A DNA stretch of 64,000 bases from an uncultured Eubacteriales bacterium (lineage in GTDB: Bacteria > Bacillota > Clostridia > Lachnospirales > Lachnospiraceae). Under the pieces are notes generated by a model that saw only the letters and a program-made list of their open reading frames with translations, was not told where the DNA came from and made no database searches. The position numbers and the translations under genes are program-made. The stretch is taken from assembly GCA_900317515.1 (NCBI GenBank), contig ONHA01000004.1:32571-96570 (forward strand), given 5' to 3'. Positions 35,007-43,136 of this stretch are shown here, in pieces (position 1 is the stretch's first letter; every line of letters starts with the position of its first letter).

Positions 35007-35035
35007 AAACCCCTTCCCAGCCGGGAAGGGGTTTT
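35007..35035. terminator. Bidirectional terminator between nucleotidase and hydrogenase genes
   Basis: AAACCCCTTCCC (from 35007) pairs with GGGAAGGGGTTTT around a 4-base loop; A-rich on one side and T-rich on the other. Confidence 0.85.
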
Positions 35036-35047
35036 AAAATGCGTTTT

Positions 35048-36526
35048 TTACTCTTCCAAATGACCGTCGCGATACATCGAGAACTGATCCATCGGATAAT
35101 TCTTCAGGTTATCCAGAATCTTTCTGCTGTCAGCACGCTTCAGGAGCACGTCTCTCGCCCTGGAAATCTCGATATCCGTCTTCTGGCGGGACGGACCGCC
35201 GACGCAGCCGCCCGGACACATCATGCCCTCGATGAAATCCTCCTTGAGCCTTCCGCTCTTCAGCATCATGAGCGCCTTCTTGCACTCCGCACCGCCCGCG
35301 CAGGACATAAGCGTGATATCGGAGATATCCTCTCCCATCTCTGTCATGACCTCGAGGACCGCTGCGGCAACGCCGCCGCTCGTCGCGAACTTCTTGCCGT
35401 AGATGGAAGACTCCTGATAGTCCTCCGGGACAGCCTCAAACGCAATGCCCTTCGACTTCATGAGGTCGGAGAGCTCATGGAATGTAATCGCGTAATCCGG
35501 CCGGTCGGCAATGAACTCATTCAACGTCTCGCCCTTCTTCGCAATGCAGGGGCCGACAAAGACCGTCACACAGCCCGGATGGATTGCCTTTAAGTAGCGC
35601 GATACCGCAACCATCGGAGAGACCGTCGATGACTTGTTCTCCTCGTACTGCTTCGGGAAATTGTGGCGCAACATGCTGATGAAGGCGGGGCAGCAGGAGG
35701 TTGTCATTTTCCGCCCTTCCTTCTTGGCCTCGATCCACTCCTTCGCCTCATAGGCAGCCGTCATGTCGCCGCCGAGACCGACTTCGACCATATCGACGAA
35801 TCCGATCTTCTTAAGAGCATTCTTGATGGAAGCCATGCCGATATCCTTGCCGAACTGGCCTTCGGAAGCCGGAGCGCACATCGCATAAACTTCCTTGCCG
35901 GCCTTGATATCGCGGATGATATTGGTCAGGAAGGATTTCGCGCCGATCGCGCCGAACGGGCAGTTGTGGATGCAGTGACCGCAGTGGATGCACTTTTCCT
36001 CGTCGATCCGGCAGAAGCCATACTCGTCATACGAGATCGCGTTGACCGGGCAGGCCTTCTTGCAGGGGCGCTCCAGATGAACGATAGCTCCGAACGGGCA
36101 GGAGTTGGCGCACATACCGCACTCCTTGCACTTGTTCGGGTCGATGTACATGCGGGATGCGCCCGGAGAGATCGCACCGAACTTGCAGGAACTTAAGCAG
36201 GCCTTGCCGAGACAGAAACGGCAGTTGTCCGTTACGGAATAAGAAGAAATCGGGCAGTCATCGCAGGCGGCTTCGACGACCTGGACGACGTTCTTTGTCT
36301 CACTTCCGGGCACAGCGTTCATACCGCTTGCCAGACGTACACGGCCGCGTACGATCTCGCGCTCCTTGTAGACACAGCACCGATAAAGCGGTTTCGGTCC
36401 CGGGCTGATCTCATGGATCAATTTCTCAACATGCTCCTGATCAAGGTTGCCTTCCCATTCAAGACGGCAGACTTCACTGCCGACTTTGCGTCTTACAACA
36501 TTAATGCCGGAATCGTTTGTAACCAT
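35048..36526 (-). CDS. Monomeric [FeFe] hydrogenase with extra 4Fe-4S clusters (group B-like)
   Basis: 492 residues. The N-terminal half holds several iron-sulfur motifs, including CKECGMCANSCPFGA and CIHCGHCIHNCPFGA (about 137-195). The H-cluster ligands are in TTSCCPAFISM (L1), VFVGPCIAKKGE (L2) and GMMCPGGCVGG (L3). The Ala-Phe in L1 and the CPGGC form of L3 fit group B more than the TSCCPGW of group A hydrogenases. It would reduce protons or oxidise H2 with ferredoxin; the role of group B enzymes is not settled. No maturation genes (hydE, hydF, hydG) are near. Confidence 0.88.
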   Translation of the reverse strand: MVTNDSGINVVRRKVGSEVCRLEWEGNLDQEHVEKLIHEISPGPKPLYRCCVYKEREIVRGRVRLASGMNAVPGSETKNVVQVVEAACDDCPISSYSVTDNCRFCLGKACLSSCKFGAISPGASRMYIDPNKCKECGMCANSCPFGAIVHLERPCKKACPVNAISYDEYGFCRIDEEKCIHCGHCIHNCPFGAIGAKSFLTNIIRDIKAGKEVYAMCAPASEGQFGKDIGMASIKNALKKIGFVDMVEVGLGGDMTAAYEAKEWIEAKKEGRKMTTSCCPAFISMLRHNFPKQYEENKSSTVSPMVAVSRYLKAIHPGCVTVFVGPCIAKKGETLNEFIADRPDYAITFHELSDLMKSKGIAFEAVPEDYQESSIYGKKFATSGGVAAAVLEVMTEMGEDISDITLMSCAGGAECKKALMMLKSGRLKEDFIEGMMCPGGCVGGPSRQKTDIEISRARDVLLKRADSRKILDNLKNYPMDQFSMYRDGHLEE

Positions 36527-36567
36527 TTTCGCATTTCCTCCACCGTTATATTTTTATGGCTGATAAT

Positions 36568-36603
36568 ATTATACAACTTAATCAAATGTTAGTGAATGCT
36601 AAC
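36568..36603 (-). promoter_or_regulatory. Promoter of the hydrogenase gene with overlapping inverted repeat
   Basis: TTCACT (36591-36596), 17-bp spacer, perfect TATAAT (36568-36573) on the minus strand. GTTAG-N6-CTAAC (36588-36603) covers the -35 box and could be an operator. Confidence 0.55.
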
Positions 36604-36632
36604 TATCTTAAAGATGGTACATTCCAGGGTTT

Positions 36633-36675
36633 CAGGAACCGTCCCCTTGACACACTTCCTTTTTTTCTCTATCAT
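36633..36675 (+). promoter_or_regulatory. Dispersed GGAACCGTCCCC motif joined to the shikimate-kinase-like gene promoter
   Basis: AGGAACCGTCCCC (36634-36646) runs directly into TTGACA (36647-36652), followed by a 17-bp spacer and TATCAT (36670-36675). The start codon is 26 bases further. The repeat thus abuts or supplies the -35 box. Confidence 0.6.
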
Positions 36676-36701
36676 AATCCTCTGTAAGGAGGGAGTCACC
36701 T

Positions 36702-37208
36702 ATGAAAAAACACCTCATACTCATCGGCATGCCGGCCTCCGGCAAATCTACGATCGGCGTCATGGCCGCCAAATTCCTCGGCCTGGACTTCATCGATACG
36801 GATATTCTGATACAGCGTGCAGCCGGCTGCACTTTGCCGGCCATCATTAAAGCGCGCGGCCTGGACGGGTTCCTCGATTTTGAGGGAGAAATCGTCTCGA
36901 AGACCCTCCCCGGACTGCCCTCCGTCATCGCGACCGGCGGCAGCGTCATCTACCGGGATGCGGCGATGCGGCATCTTAAAAGCATCGGAACGGTTATTTA
37001 CCTCAAACTCTCTTGTAAAAATCTGAAGAAGCGCCTTCATGCGCTAGAAGAGCGCGGCGTCGTCATCGGCGGCGGCATGTCCTTCGAGGAGCTCTACGCG
37101 GAGAGGATTCCTCTCTACGAAGCTTACGCAGACGCGGCGATCGAGGAAGACGGTAAGGACACACATGAAATCCTCCGGGAGCTCGCCCGCATATACGAGC
37201 ACATGTGA
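36702..37208 (+). CDS. Shikimate kinase-like P-loop kinase with altered substrate site
   Basis: 168 residues, the normal size for AroK. The P-loop is LIGMPASGKSTIG and the substrate Asp is kept in FIDTDILIQ. However, the shikimate-binding Arg in the usual GFRxxE motif is Leu here (GFLDFEGE), and the GGG motif is shortened to ATGGSVIY; the late Arg in AERIPLYEAYAD is kept. It may therefore act on another small hydroxylated substrate (inference). SD GGAGG 8 bases upstream. The stop codon directly abuts the stop of the converging glucosidase gene. Confidence 0.8.
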   Translation: MKKHLILIGMPASGKSTIGVMAAKFLGLDFIDTDILIQRAAGCTLPAIIKARGLDGFLDFEGEIVSKTLPGLPSVIATGGSVIYRDAAMRHLKSIGTVIYLKLSCKNLKKRLHALEERGVVIGGGMSFEELYAERIPLYEAYADAAIEEDGKDTHEILRELARIYEHM

Positions 37209-38870
37209 TCAGTACCGAAGCACCCTGACCTCATACGGACGCAGAACGTTATCCTGCCCTGCCCTCTCATAGTTGGAAAGCATAAGCTCCCCCGGGCCTT
37301 CATATCCCTTTGGGAGGCGGATGCGCACTTCATTTTTTGAAAATGAACACACCACCAGCACCCGCTCGCCTTCATAACTCCGCTCGTACATGTAAAGTCT
37401 GCTGCTCATCGGAAAATGCTCTCTGTACTTACCCCAGATCAGCGTCTCCGAGCTTTTACGAAGAGCCAGGCACTTCCGGTAGAAATTCAGGATGCTGCCC
37501 GGATCCTGCTCCTCCGCCTCGACATTGATCCTCTTATAATCCTGATTCACGAAAAACCATGGCTCGCCGGTCGTAAAACCGGCATTTTTTTCGCGGTTCC
37601 ACTGCACCGGGGTCCTTGCCGAATCCCTGCTGGACACATGGATCCTGCGGAGGCGCATCTCCACCTTTTCCCTCAGGTGGAAGGAATGGTAGGCATTTTT
37701 TGAAGCGACGTCCAGATACTGGTCGATCGACGCAAGACGGATGTTCGTCATCCCGATCTCCTGCCCCTGGTAGATAAACGGCGTTCCCTTCTGCAGAATA
37801 TAGCAGGCAGCCAGCATCTTCGCTGACTCCTTCCAAAATTTGAGGCTTCCGTAGCGGTTGATGACGCGCGGGTGGTCGTGATTTTCCAAATACAGCGCGT
37901 TCCAGGCTTTCCCTTCCAACGCATACTGCCATTTTGAAAACGCCCTCTTCAGCTTCCGCAGCGTAAACTTGTGATACACATACTCCGTGAGGAAACAGTC
38001 CGCCATCATCGTATCGAACTGGATCATCATGTCGAGGACCCGGTCCTCACCCGACATATAGCTGAGCGCGGTCTTCACCGGGGTCATCGGAGCCTCTCCG
38101 ATCTGCACGGCTCCGTACTCCTTCGCGACCTCCCGGAACTCCCTTAAGTACTCCATGATGTGGGGTCCGTCCTTGTAAAACGGCAGTCCGTTGATCGCGG
38201 GCAGGAACGAGAGGCCGTCCGGCAGCCCCTCCTGCTTGGAAATGTACGTGATCACGTCCTCCCGGAACCCGTCCACGCCCATGTCGAGCCAAAAGCGCAT
38301 AATCGACTTCACTTCCTCGCGCACCTTCGGGTTGTCCATGTTGAGGTCAGGCTGCTTCCGGGCAAACACGTGCAGATAATACTGCTGCCTGCTCTCGCAG
38401 TACTCCCACGCCAGCCCCTCGAACTGGGAGAACCAGTTGTTGGGCGGGAGCATCTTTCCCTCGACCCATTTCGGATCCCGCCAGATGTAATAATCGCTGT
38501 AGGGGTTATCTTTGCTCTTGCAGCTCTCCACAAACCAGGGGTGTTCATCCGATGTATGGTTGATGACGAGGTCCATGATGACCCAGAGCCCGAGCTCATG
38601 GGCCTTGTCGAGCACCTTCTTAAAATCATCCAGCGTCCCGTAATCCGGGTGGATATTCCGGTAATCCGAGATATCGTACCCGTAATCCGCGTTCGGAGAC
38701 GGATAGATCGGGCTGAACCAGATACCATCCACCCCCAGGGACTTTATGTAGGGCAGCTTTTCGAGGACGCCGGCCAGATCGCCGATGCCGTCCCCGTTGC
38801 CGTCCTTAAAGCTTCGGATCCAGATCTGGTAAAATGAACACCGCCTGAAATCCTTCTCCATCTCACTCAT
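37209..38870 (-). CDS. GH13 alpha-glucosidase (oligo-1,6-glucosidase/trehalose-6-phosphate hydrolase-like)
   Basis: 553 residues, no signal peptide, so intracellular. The (beta/alpha)8 catalytic domain shows conserved regions VDGIWFSPIYPSPNADYGYD, DLVINHTSDEH, the nucleophile Asp in VDGFREDVI, the acid/base Glu in QIGEAP and the third acid in ENHDHPR. It hydrolyses alpha-1,6 or alpha-1,4 links in small glucosides; the exact group is undecided. It is the last gene of an eight-gene run and overlaps the glycosyltransferase stop by 8 bases. Confidence 0.92.
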   Translation of the reverse strand: MSEMEKDFRRCSFYQIWIRSFKDGNGDGIGDLAGVLEKLPYIKSLGVDGIWFSPIYPSPNADYGYDISDYRNIHPDYGTLDDFKKVLDKAHELGLWVIMDLVINHTSDEHPWFVESCKSKDNPYSDYYIWRDPKWVEGKMLPPNNWFSQFEGLAWEYCESRQQYYLHVFARKQPDLNMDNPKVREEVKSIMRFWLDMGVDGFREDVITYISKQEGLPDGLSFLPAINGLPFYKDGPHIMEYLREFREVAKEYGAVQIGEAPMTPVKTALSYMSGEDRVLDMMIQFDTMMADCFLTEYVYHKFTLRKLKRAFSKWQYALEGKAWNALYLENHDHPRVINRYGSLKFWKESAKMLAACYILQKGTPFIYQGQEIGMTNIRLASIDQYLDVASKNAYHSFHLREKVEMRLRRIHVSSRDSARTPVQWNREKNAGFTTGEPWFFVNQDYKRINVEAEEQDPGSILNFYRKCLALRKSSETLIWGKYREHFPMSSRLYMYERSYEGERVLVVCSFSKNEVRIRLPKGYEGPGELMLSNYERAGQDNVLRPYEVRVLRY

Positions 38871-40419
38871 CTTCTTTCTTCACGGATTCTTTCTTCACGG
38901 ATTCCTTGTCCGCGGAATCGTCATCGGAGGCAAAGAAGTCGCGGACCCAGCCCTTATCGTCATCCGCCTCAAAGAACTCCCGCAGCTCATCCCTGGCCTT
39001 TTCGGCTTTCACCTTGATCGACCTGAGGCTCTTCTCCGTCTTCTTGCCGAATTCCTCCATGCGTTCCTCGATCGTATCGCCGGCCTCCTCGAAGTTGTCC
39101 ATCATGCCGACCGCGGTATCCTTGAAGTCGCCGAAGACTTCTCTTCCGATCTGGCGGTGGCGCTGCCTGGTCTCCAGGTTCCAGGCGGTCAGCTCCAGGA
39201 AATAATCCATCAGCTTCTTCTTCCGCTCCTTCACAAGGCCCTTGTCGCGGGCGGCAAGCACGTACTGGTAGCGGTGATAGGCCCTGGCGACGCACTGCTC
39301 CCAGGAGAGATAGATCTCGTCCATCGCATGCTGGCCCACCTCGTGCAGGTGGTCAAGGTCCCCAGAGACCTCCTTTAAGAGCGCGGCCATGGATTCCGCA
39401 TTTTCATCGATCGTAAATCCGTTGCGGCCCGGCGTGATGCCCTCCGCCGCGCAGGAACCCTTGATGAGCACGCTCGCAAGCCCGCAGGCGGCCGCCTCGC
39501 GGACCACCAGGCCGTTCGTATCGAAGGTGGACGGGAAGAGGAACAGGTCCGCCCTCGTGTTGACAGCCCGGAGCACATCGCGGTCATAGATCGGGCCGGC
39601 GAAGATAACTTTGTCGGGGCGGTCTGCATTTCCCATGAGGCCGTACTCGCGGGCTTTCTCCTGCATGGCCTCCATATCCGGGCCTTTCCCGACGAAAAGC
39701 ATACGGAAATCATAGCCATCCTGATCGAGGATCTTCATTGCGTCTAGAATGATCGGAATGCCTTTGTAGGTCATGATGCGGCCGACAAACAGGAAGACAG
39801 GAACGCCTTCCGGCAGGTCGTAGTCCTTCACCGCTTCGCGCACTTTTTCGATTTCCACGCGGCCCTTTGCAAAGTCAACGCCATTGTCCATGACCCGGTA
39901 CTCACCCCGGTAGCCGAGCGCCTTGAGGCTCTCCCCGGCACCGCGGCTCACCGTCCAGACCTCGTCACAGGCCTCGATATTCTGGACCATGGCCTTGACC
40001 GTCGCGTTGACCGCCGGCTCCCACTTCATCATGCGGGCGATGTCGATATCATATTTGGTGTGATACGTGAAAATGATCGGCGCCTCCGTCTGCTCGCGGA
40101 GCAGCCTTGCGACAACCAGGGCTGAAGCCGGGCAATGGGAGTGGATGATCTCCGGCATAAAGAGCGCGAGTTCCGACAGCGCCTCGCTCCTGAACGGATT
40201 ACCCGTGCGGTAGCCGGTACCCATGCCGCTCGTATCAAAGCTCTGGTAGGGTACGACCTGATACGGATATTTTGAGTAGTCCGCATCCGGGTATTTCGGC
40301 GTTCCGACGATGATCTTCGCGTCAAAATCCTTCATCATGTAATCTGCATAGTTCATCATCACGTTGACCACACCGTCAATGACCGGCGGGAAGGAATCAT
40401 TCAAGAGACAGATATTCAC
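38863..40419 (-). CDS. GT4-family glycosyltransferase (diacylglycerol glucosyltransferase-like) with charged C-terminal tail
   Basis: 518 residues. The GT-B core (1-390) starts with NICLLNDSFPPVIDGVVN, has IIHSHCPASAL, the nucleotide-sugar site LFVGRIMTYKGI and the EX7E-like region near VVREAAACGLASVL. Relatives make glucosyl- or galactosyl-diacylglycerol, the lipid anchor used by LTA synthases such as the one at 16.3-18.4 kb. The tail from about 420 is a coiled coil rich in Glu/Lys and ends with a repeated KKESV unit, encoded by short direct DNA repeats at 38878-38907. It overlaps the glucosidase gene. Confidence 0.88.
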   Translation of the reverse strand: MNICLLNDSFPPVIDGVVNVMMNYADYMMKDFDAKIIVGTPKYPDADYSKYPYQVVPYQSFDTSGMGTGYRTGNPFRSEALSELALFMPEIIHSHCPASALVVARLLREQTEAPIIFTYHTKYDIDIARMMKWEPAVNATVKAMVQNIEACDEVWTVSRGAGESLKALGYRGEYRVMDNGVDFAKGRVEIEKVREAVKDYDLPEGVPVFLFVGRIMTYKGIPIILDAMKILDQDGYDFRMLFVGKGPDMEAMQEKAREYGLMGNADRPDKVIFAGPIYDRDVLRAVNTRADLFLFPSTFDTNGLVVREAAACGLASVLIKGSCAAEGITPGRNGFTIDENAESMAALLKEVSGDLDHLHEVGQHAMDEIYLSWEQCVARAYHRYQYVLAARDKGLVKERKKKLMDYFLELTAWNLETRQRHRQIGREVFGDFKDTAVGMMDNFEEAGDTIEERMEEFGKKTEKSLRSIKVKAEKARDELREFFEADDDKGWVRDFFASDDDSADKESVKKESVKKEDE

Positions 40420-40434
40420 GTTAAAGTCCTCCTT

Positions 40435-41616
40435 TTAGTATTTCATTACAAGTTGTAGTCCCCATGCACCGATTTTATAAACCGGATTTTCAAAACGCTT
40501 CACGACATTCTTAAGTTCCCTGCGGATCGGGATCCCCTGCGGACAGTGAGCCTCGCATTTGCCGCATTTCACGCACAGCGACGCATTGGTCCGGTTCTTC
40601 CTCAGCGTCGTGCACATAAAGTACTCTTTCATGGCCACCGGATAACCGTCCGTGTAGCTGTGGTTGTAGGCCGAGAAGCACCCGGGTATATCGACGCCCT
40701 TCGGACAGGGCTGGCAGTAGCCGCAGCCGGTGCAGCCCACCTTCACATTGGCGTTGATCTCCTTCAGCACCTTTTCAAAGACCTTAAGGTCCGCCTCGCT
40801 GATATTGCCGACGACGGCGGCATCGGCGATCCCGGTGTTCTCCTCAACCTGGGCCGAATCATTCATGCCCGAGAGCACGACATTGATCTCCTCGTGGCTC
40901 CAGATCCACCGAAGTCCCCATTCGGCAGGACTCCTGCCCGGATTCGCGGCCTTAAATGCCTCGACTGCCTTCGGCGGCAGCCCGTTCACAAGTCTTCCGC
41001 CCCGCAGAGGCTCCATGATGATGAGCGGAACCCCCTTCTCGTGGGCGTACCGGACGCCCTCGATGCCCGCCTGGGCATGTTCATCCAGATAATTGAACTG
41101 CACCTGGCAGAAATCCCAGTCGTAGGCGTCGAGGAGCTGTTTGAATTTCACGGTCCCTCCGTGAAATGAAAACCCTATGTTCCTGATCGCCCCGCTCTTC
41201 TTTTTCTCCTCGATCCAGCCGAGGATCCCGAGGCCGACAAGCCGCTCCCAGGTCGCCGGATCGTTCAGCATGTGCATCAGGAAGTAATCGATATAATCGG
41301 TCCTGAGCCTTAAGAGCTGCTCATTGAAATATCTGTCAAGATCCGCCAGCTTTTTAATGTAATACTGGGGCAGCTTGTCCGCCACATGGATCTTGTCCCG
41401 GATCCCGTACTTCTCCATGAAGATCCCGAGACATTCCTCCGAACCCGGGTATATATAGGCCGTGTCGAAGTAATTGACGCCCCGCTCGTAGGCGAGATAC
41501 ATCTCCTTCTCGGCCTTCTCCTGGTCGATCGCGCTTCCTTTCCTCGTAAAGCGCATACACCCGAAGCCCAAAACCGACAGCTTCTCTCCGTTTTTCTGAT
41601 TGATCCGATACTGCAT
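40435..41616 (-). CDS. Aldo/keto reductase with C-terminal 4Fe-4S clusters
   Basis: 393 residues from ATG 41616, set by GGGAGG 5-6 bases upstream; five codons of the longer frame were dropped. The AKR barrel has the catalytic Asp/Tyr in YFDTAYIYPGSEE, Lys in VADKLPQY and His in FLMHMLND. The C-terminal 120 residues hold two cysteine clusters, CTGCGYCQPCPKGVDIP and CVKCGKCEAHCPQGIPIR. Such proteins are widespread in Clostridia and of unknown substrate; they may be linked to ferredoxin. Part of the ugd-GH13 run. Confidence 0.92.
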   Translation of the reverse strand: MQYRINQKNGEKLSVLGFGCMRFTRKGSAIDQEKAEKEMYLAYERGVNYFDTAYIYPGSEECLGIFMEKYGIRDKIHVADKLPQYYIKKLADLDRYFNEQLLRLRTDYIDYFLMHMLNDPATWERLVGLGILGWIEEKKKSGAIRNIGFSFHGGTVKFKQLLDAYDWDFCQVQFNYLDEHAQAGIEGVRYAHEKGVPLIIMEPLRGGRLVNGLPPKAVEAFKAANPGRSPAEWGLRWIWSHEEINVVLSGMNDSAQVEENTGIADAAVVGNISEADLKVFEKVLKEINANVKVGCTGCGYCQPCPKGVDIPGCFSAYNHSYTDGYPVAMKEYFMCTTLRKNRTNASLCVKCGKCEAHCPQGIPIRRELKNVVKRFENPVYKIGAWGLQLVMKY

Positions 41617-41627
41617 GGATGCCTCCC

Positions 41628-43136
41628 TCAAAGGCTCATGATCTCCGCTTTAAGTTCCTCTCTTCTGTCCTTCAAAAGAAGCAGCCTGCTGTATGTAAAA
41701 TAAGCCTCGCTCCCGTTCTCCGTGATGAACCGCATGGCGTCCTTCGACTTCGAGAGCTGCGAGAGGAACATAACCATCTCCTGCCCCTCCCCGAAGGATT
41801 CATTAAGAAAATGAAAGACGTTCGCAAGCCTCTCGCCGGTACTCGCGATCCGCGCCTTCCGCTCCGCCTCGCGTGCCGCAAACCACCCGCGCACAAGGTC
41901 GAAATCCCGGGCGGCATCCCCGTAGCCTTCCTTCGCGAGAACGGAAATGATCTCCCTGAGGCTCTTCAGCTCAAGCCGCGCGAGGGTTTCATTTTCACGC
42001 GAGATAAGCCCGAGCTCGTGAGCCGCCCCGAGGGACCGCTCCTTCTCGTTTGCCGTATCCCGCAGAATGCTAAGCGCGTTTATCGAAGTACCGTCCTTGC
42101 GCTGCAGCGCCGTCCGAAGCGCCTTAAGGTCCTCAAACAGGCTCTTTGCCGCCGCTTTCTCCCGCACGGAGGCCGCCAGCTCCCCGGTCACCGCATCGGA
42201 GAGAAGGGCAATGAGACTCACCTTCTCATCGAACGGTGCACTCTTCATCTCCGGTCTTGCAGGAGCCGTCCCCGCGAGGATCTCCGGGACTTGATAGACG
42301 TTCCTGTAACGGTTCCAGAGCTCATAGTAGACGAGGAAGCCCGCCGCGATCTCCGGATCCTGCAGGTAGGCGCCGACAAATCCCTCCGTCACGGGCTGCC
42401 CGAGCTCCTCATAGACGGCAAGAGCCCCCGCCAGGTCCTCCCAGGCACGGGCCGTCACGAAATGCCTCCCGTCCGCCTCATTTTTCACCGAATAAAAATG
42501 ATCCGGATGAATCGAGAGATACGATGTCACCGCCGCGTGGATGCGCCTCTCTGCCGCATACTCCGTAAATGCCTCAAGGTCCTCCAGAACGTCCAGCCGC
42601 TTCACGCGGTCCAGCGTCACGATGTCGAAATCCCTGACCGAACGGTTGTATTCCGGCGGATTGCCCGCGCACACGAGCACAAACGCGTCCGGCAGCTTGT
42701 GGGTGCCGAACGTCTTCATCTGCAGGAACTGCAGCATGGTCGGGACCAGGGTCTCCGAGACGCAGTTGATCTCGTCGAGGAATAAGATTCCCTCCTTCCG
42801 GCCTGATTTTGCGATGTGGTCGTACACCGAGGCCACGATCTCGCTCATCGTGTACTCCGTGACCGAGTACTCTCTTCCGCCAAACTCCTTTTTGGAAATG
42901 AACGGCAGTCCGATCGCGCTCTGCCTCGTATGATGGGTGATCGTGTAGGAGACGAGCCCGATGTTCATCTCCTCCGCGATCTGCCGCATGATGGCCGTCT
43001 TGCCGATGCCGGGAGGCCCCATGATAAGGACCGGCCTCTGCCGCTCCACCGGGATCTCGTAAGCCCCCAGTTCATCCTTTTTGAGATACGCGCGGATCGT
43101 ACGGACGATCTCCTCTTTTGCTTCCTTAATGTTCAT
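41628..43136 (-). CDS. MoxR-type AAA+ ATPase
   Basis: 502 residues. Walker A is LIMGPPGIGKTAIMR (about 38), Walker B ILFLDEINCVSE (about 116), and sensor 1 VLVCAGNPPEYN (about 155), in the order of MoxR ATPases. The C-terminal 250 residues are helical and specific to this subgroup. It overlaps the VWA gene by 11 bases. MoxR-VWA pairs act as chaperone-like machines that insert metal or load partners; the LRR protein gene next to the VWA gene may encode the client (inference). Confidence 0.88.
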   Translation of the reverse strand: MNIKEAKEEIVRTIRAYLKKDELGAYEIPVERQRPVLIMGPPGIGKTAIMRQIAEEMNIGLVSYTITHHTRQSAIGLPFISKKEFGGREYSVTEYTMSEIVASVYDHIAKSGRKEGILFLDEINCVSETLVPTMLQFLQMKTFGTHKLPDAFVLVCAGNPPEYNRSVRDFDIVTLDRVKRLDVLEDLEAFTEYAAERRIHAAVTSYLSIHPDHFYSVKNEADGRHFVTARAWEDLAGALAVYEELGQPVTEGFVGAYLQDPEIAAGFLVYYELWNRYRNVYQVPEILAGTAPARPEMKSAPFDEKVSLIALLSDAVTGELAASVREKAAAKSLFEDLKALRTALQRKDGTSINALSILRDTANEKERSLGAAHELGLISRENETLARLELKSLREIISVLAKEGYGDAARDFDLVRGWFAAREAERKARIASTGERLANVFHFLNESFGEGQEMVMFLSQLSKSKDAMRFITENGSEAYFTYSRLLLLKDRREELKAEIMSL

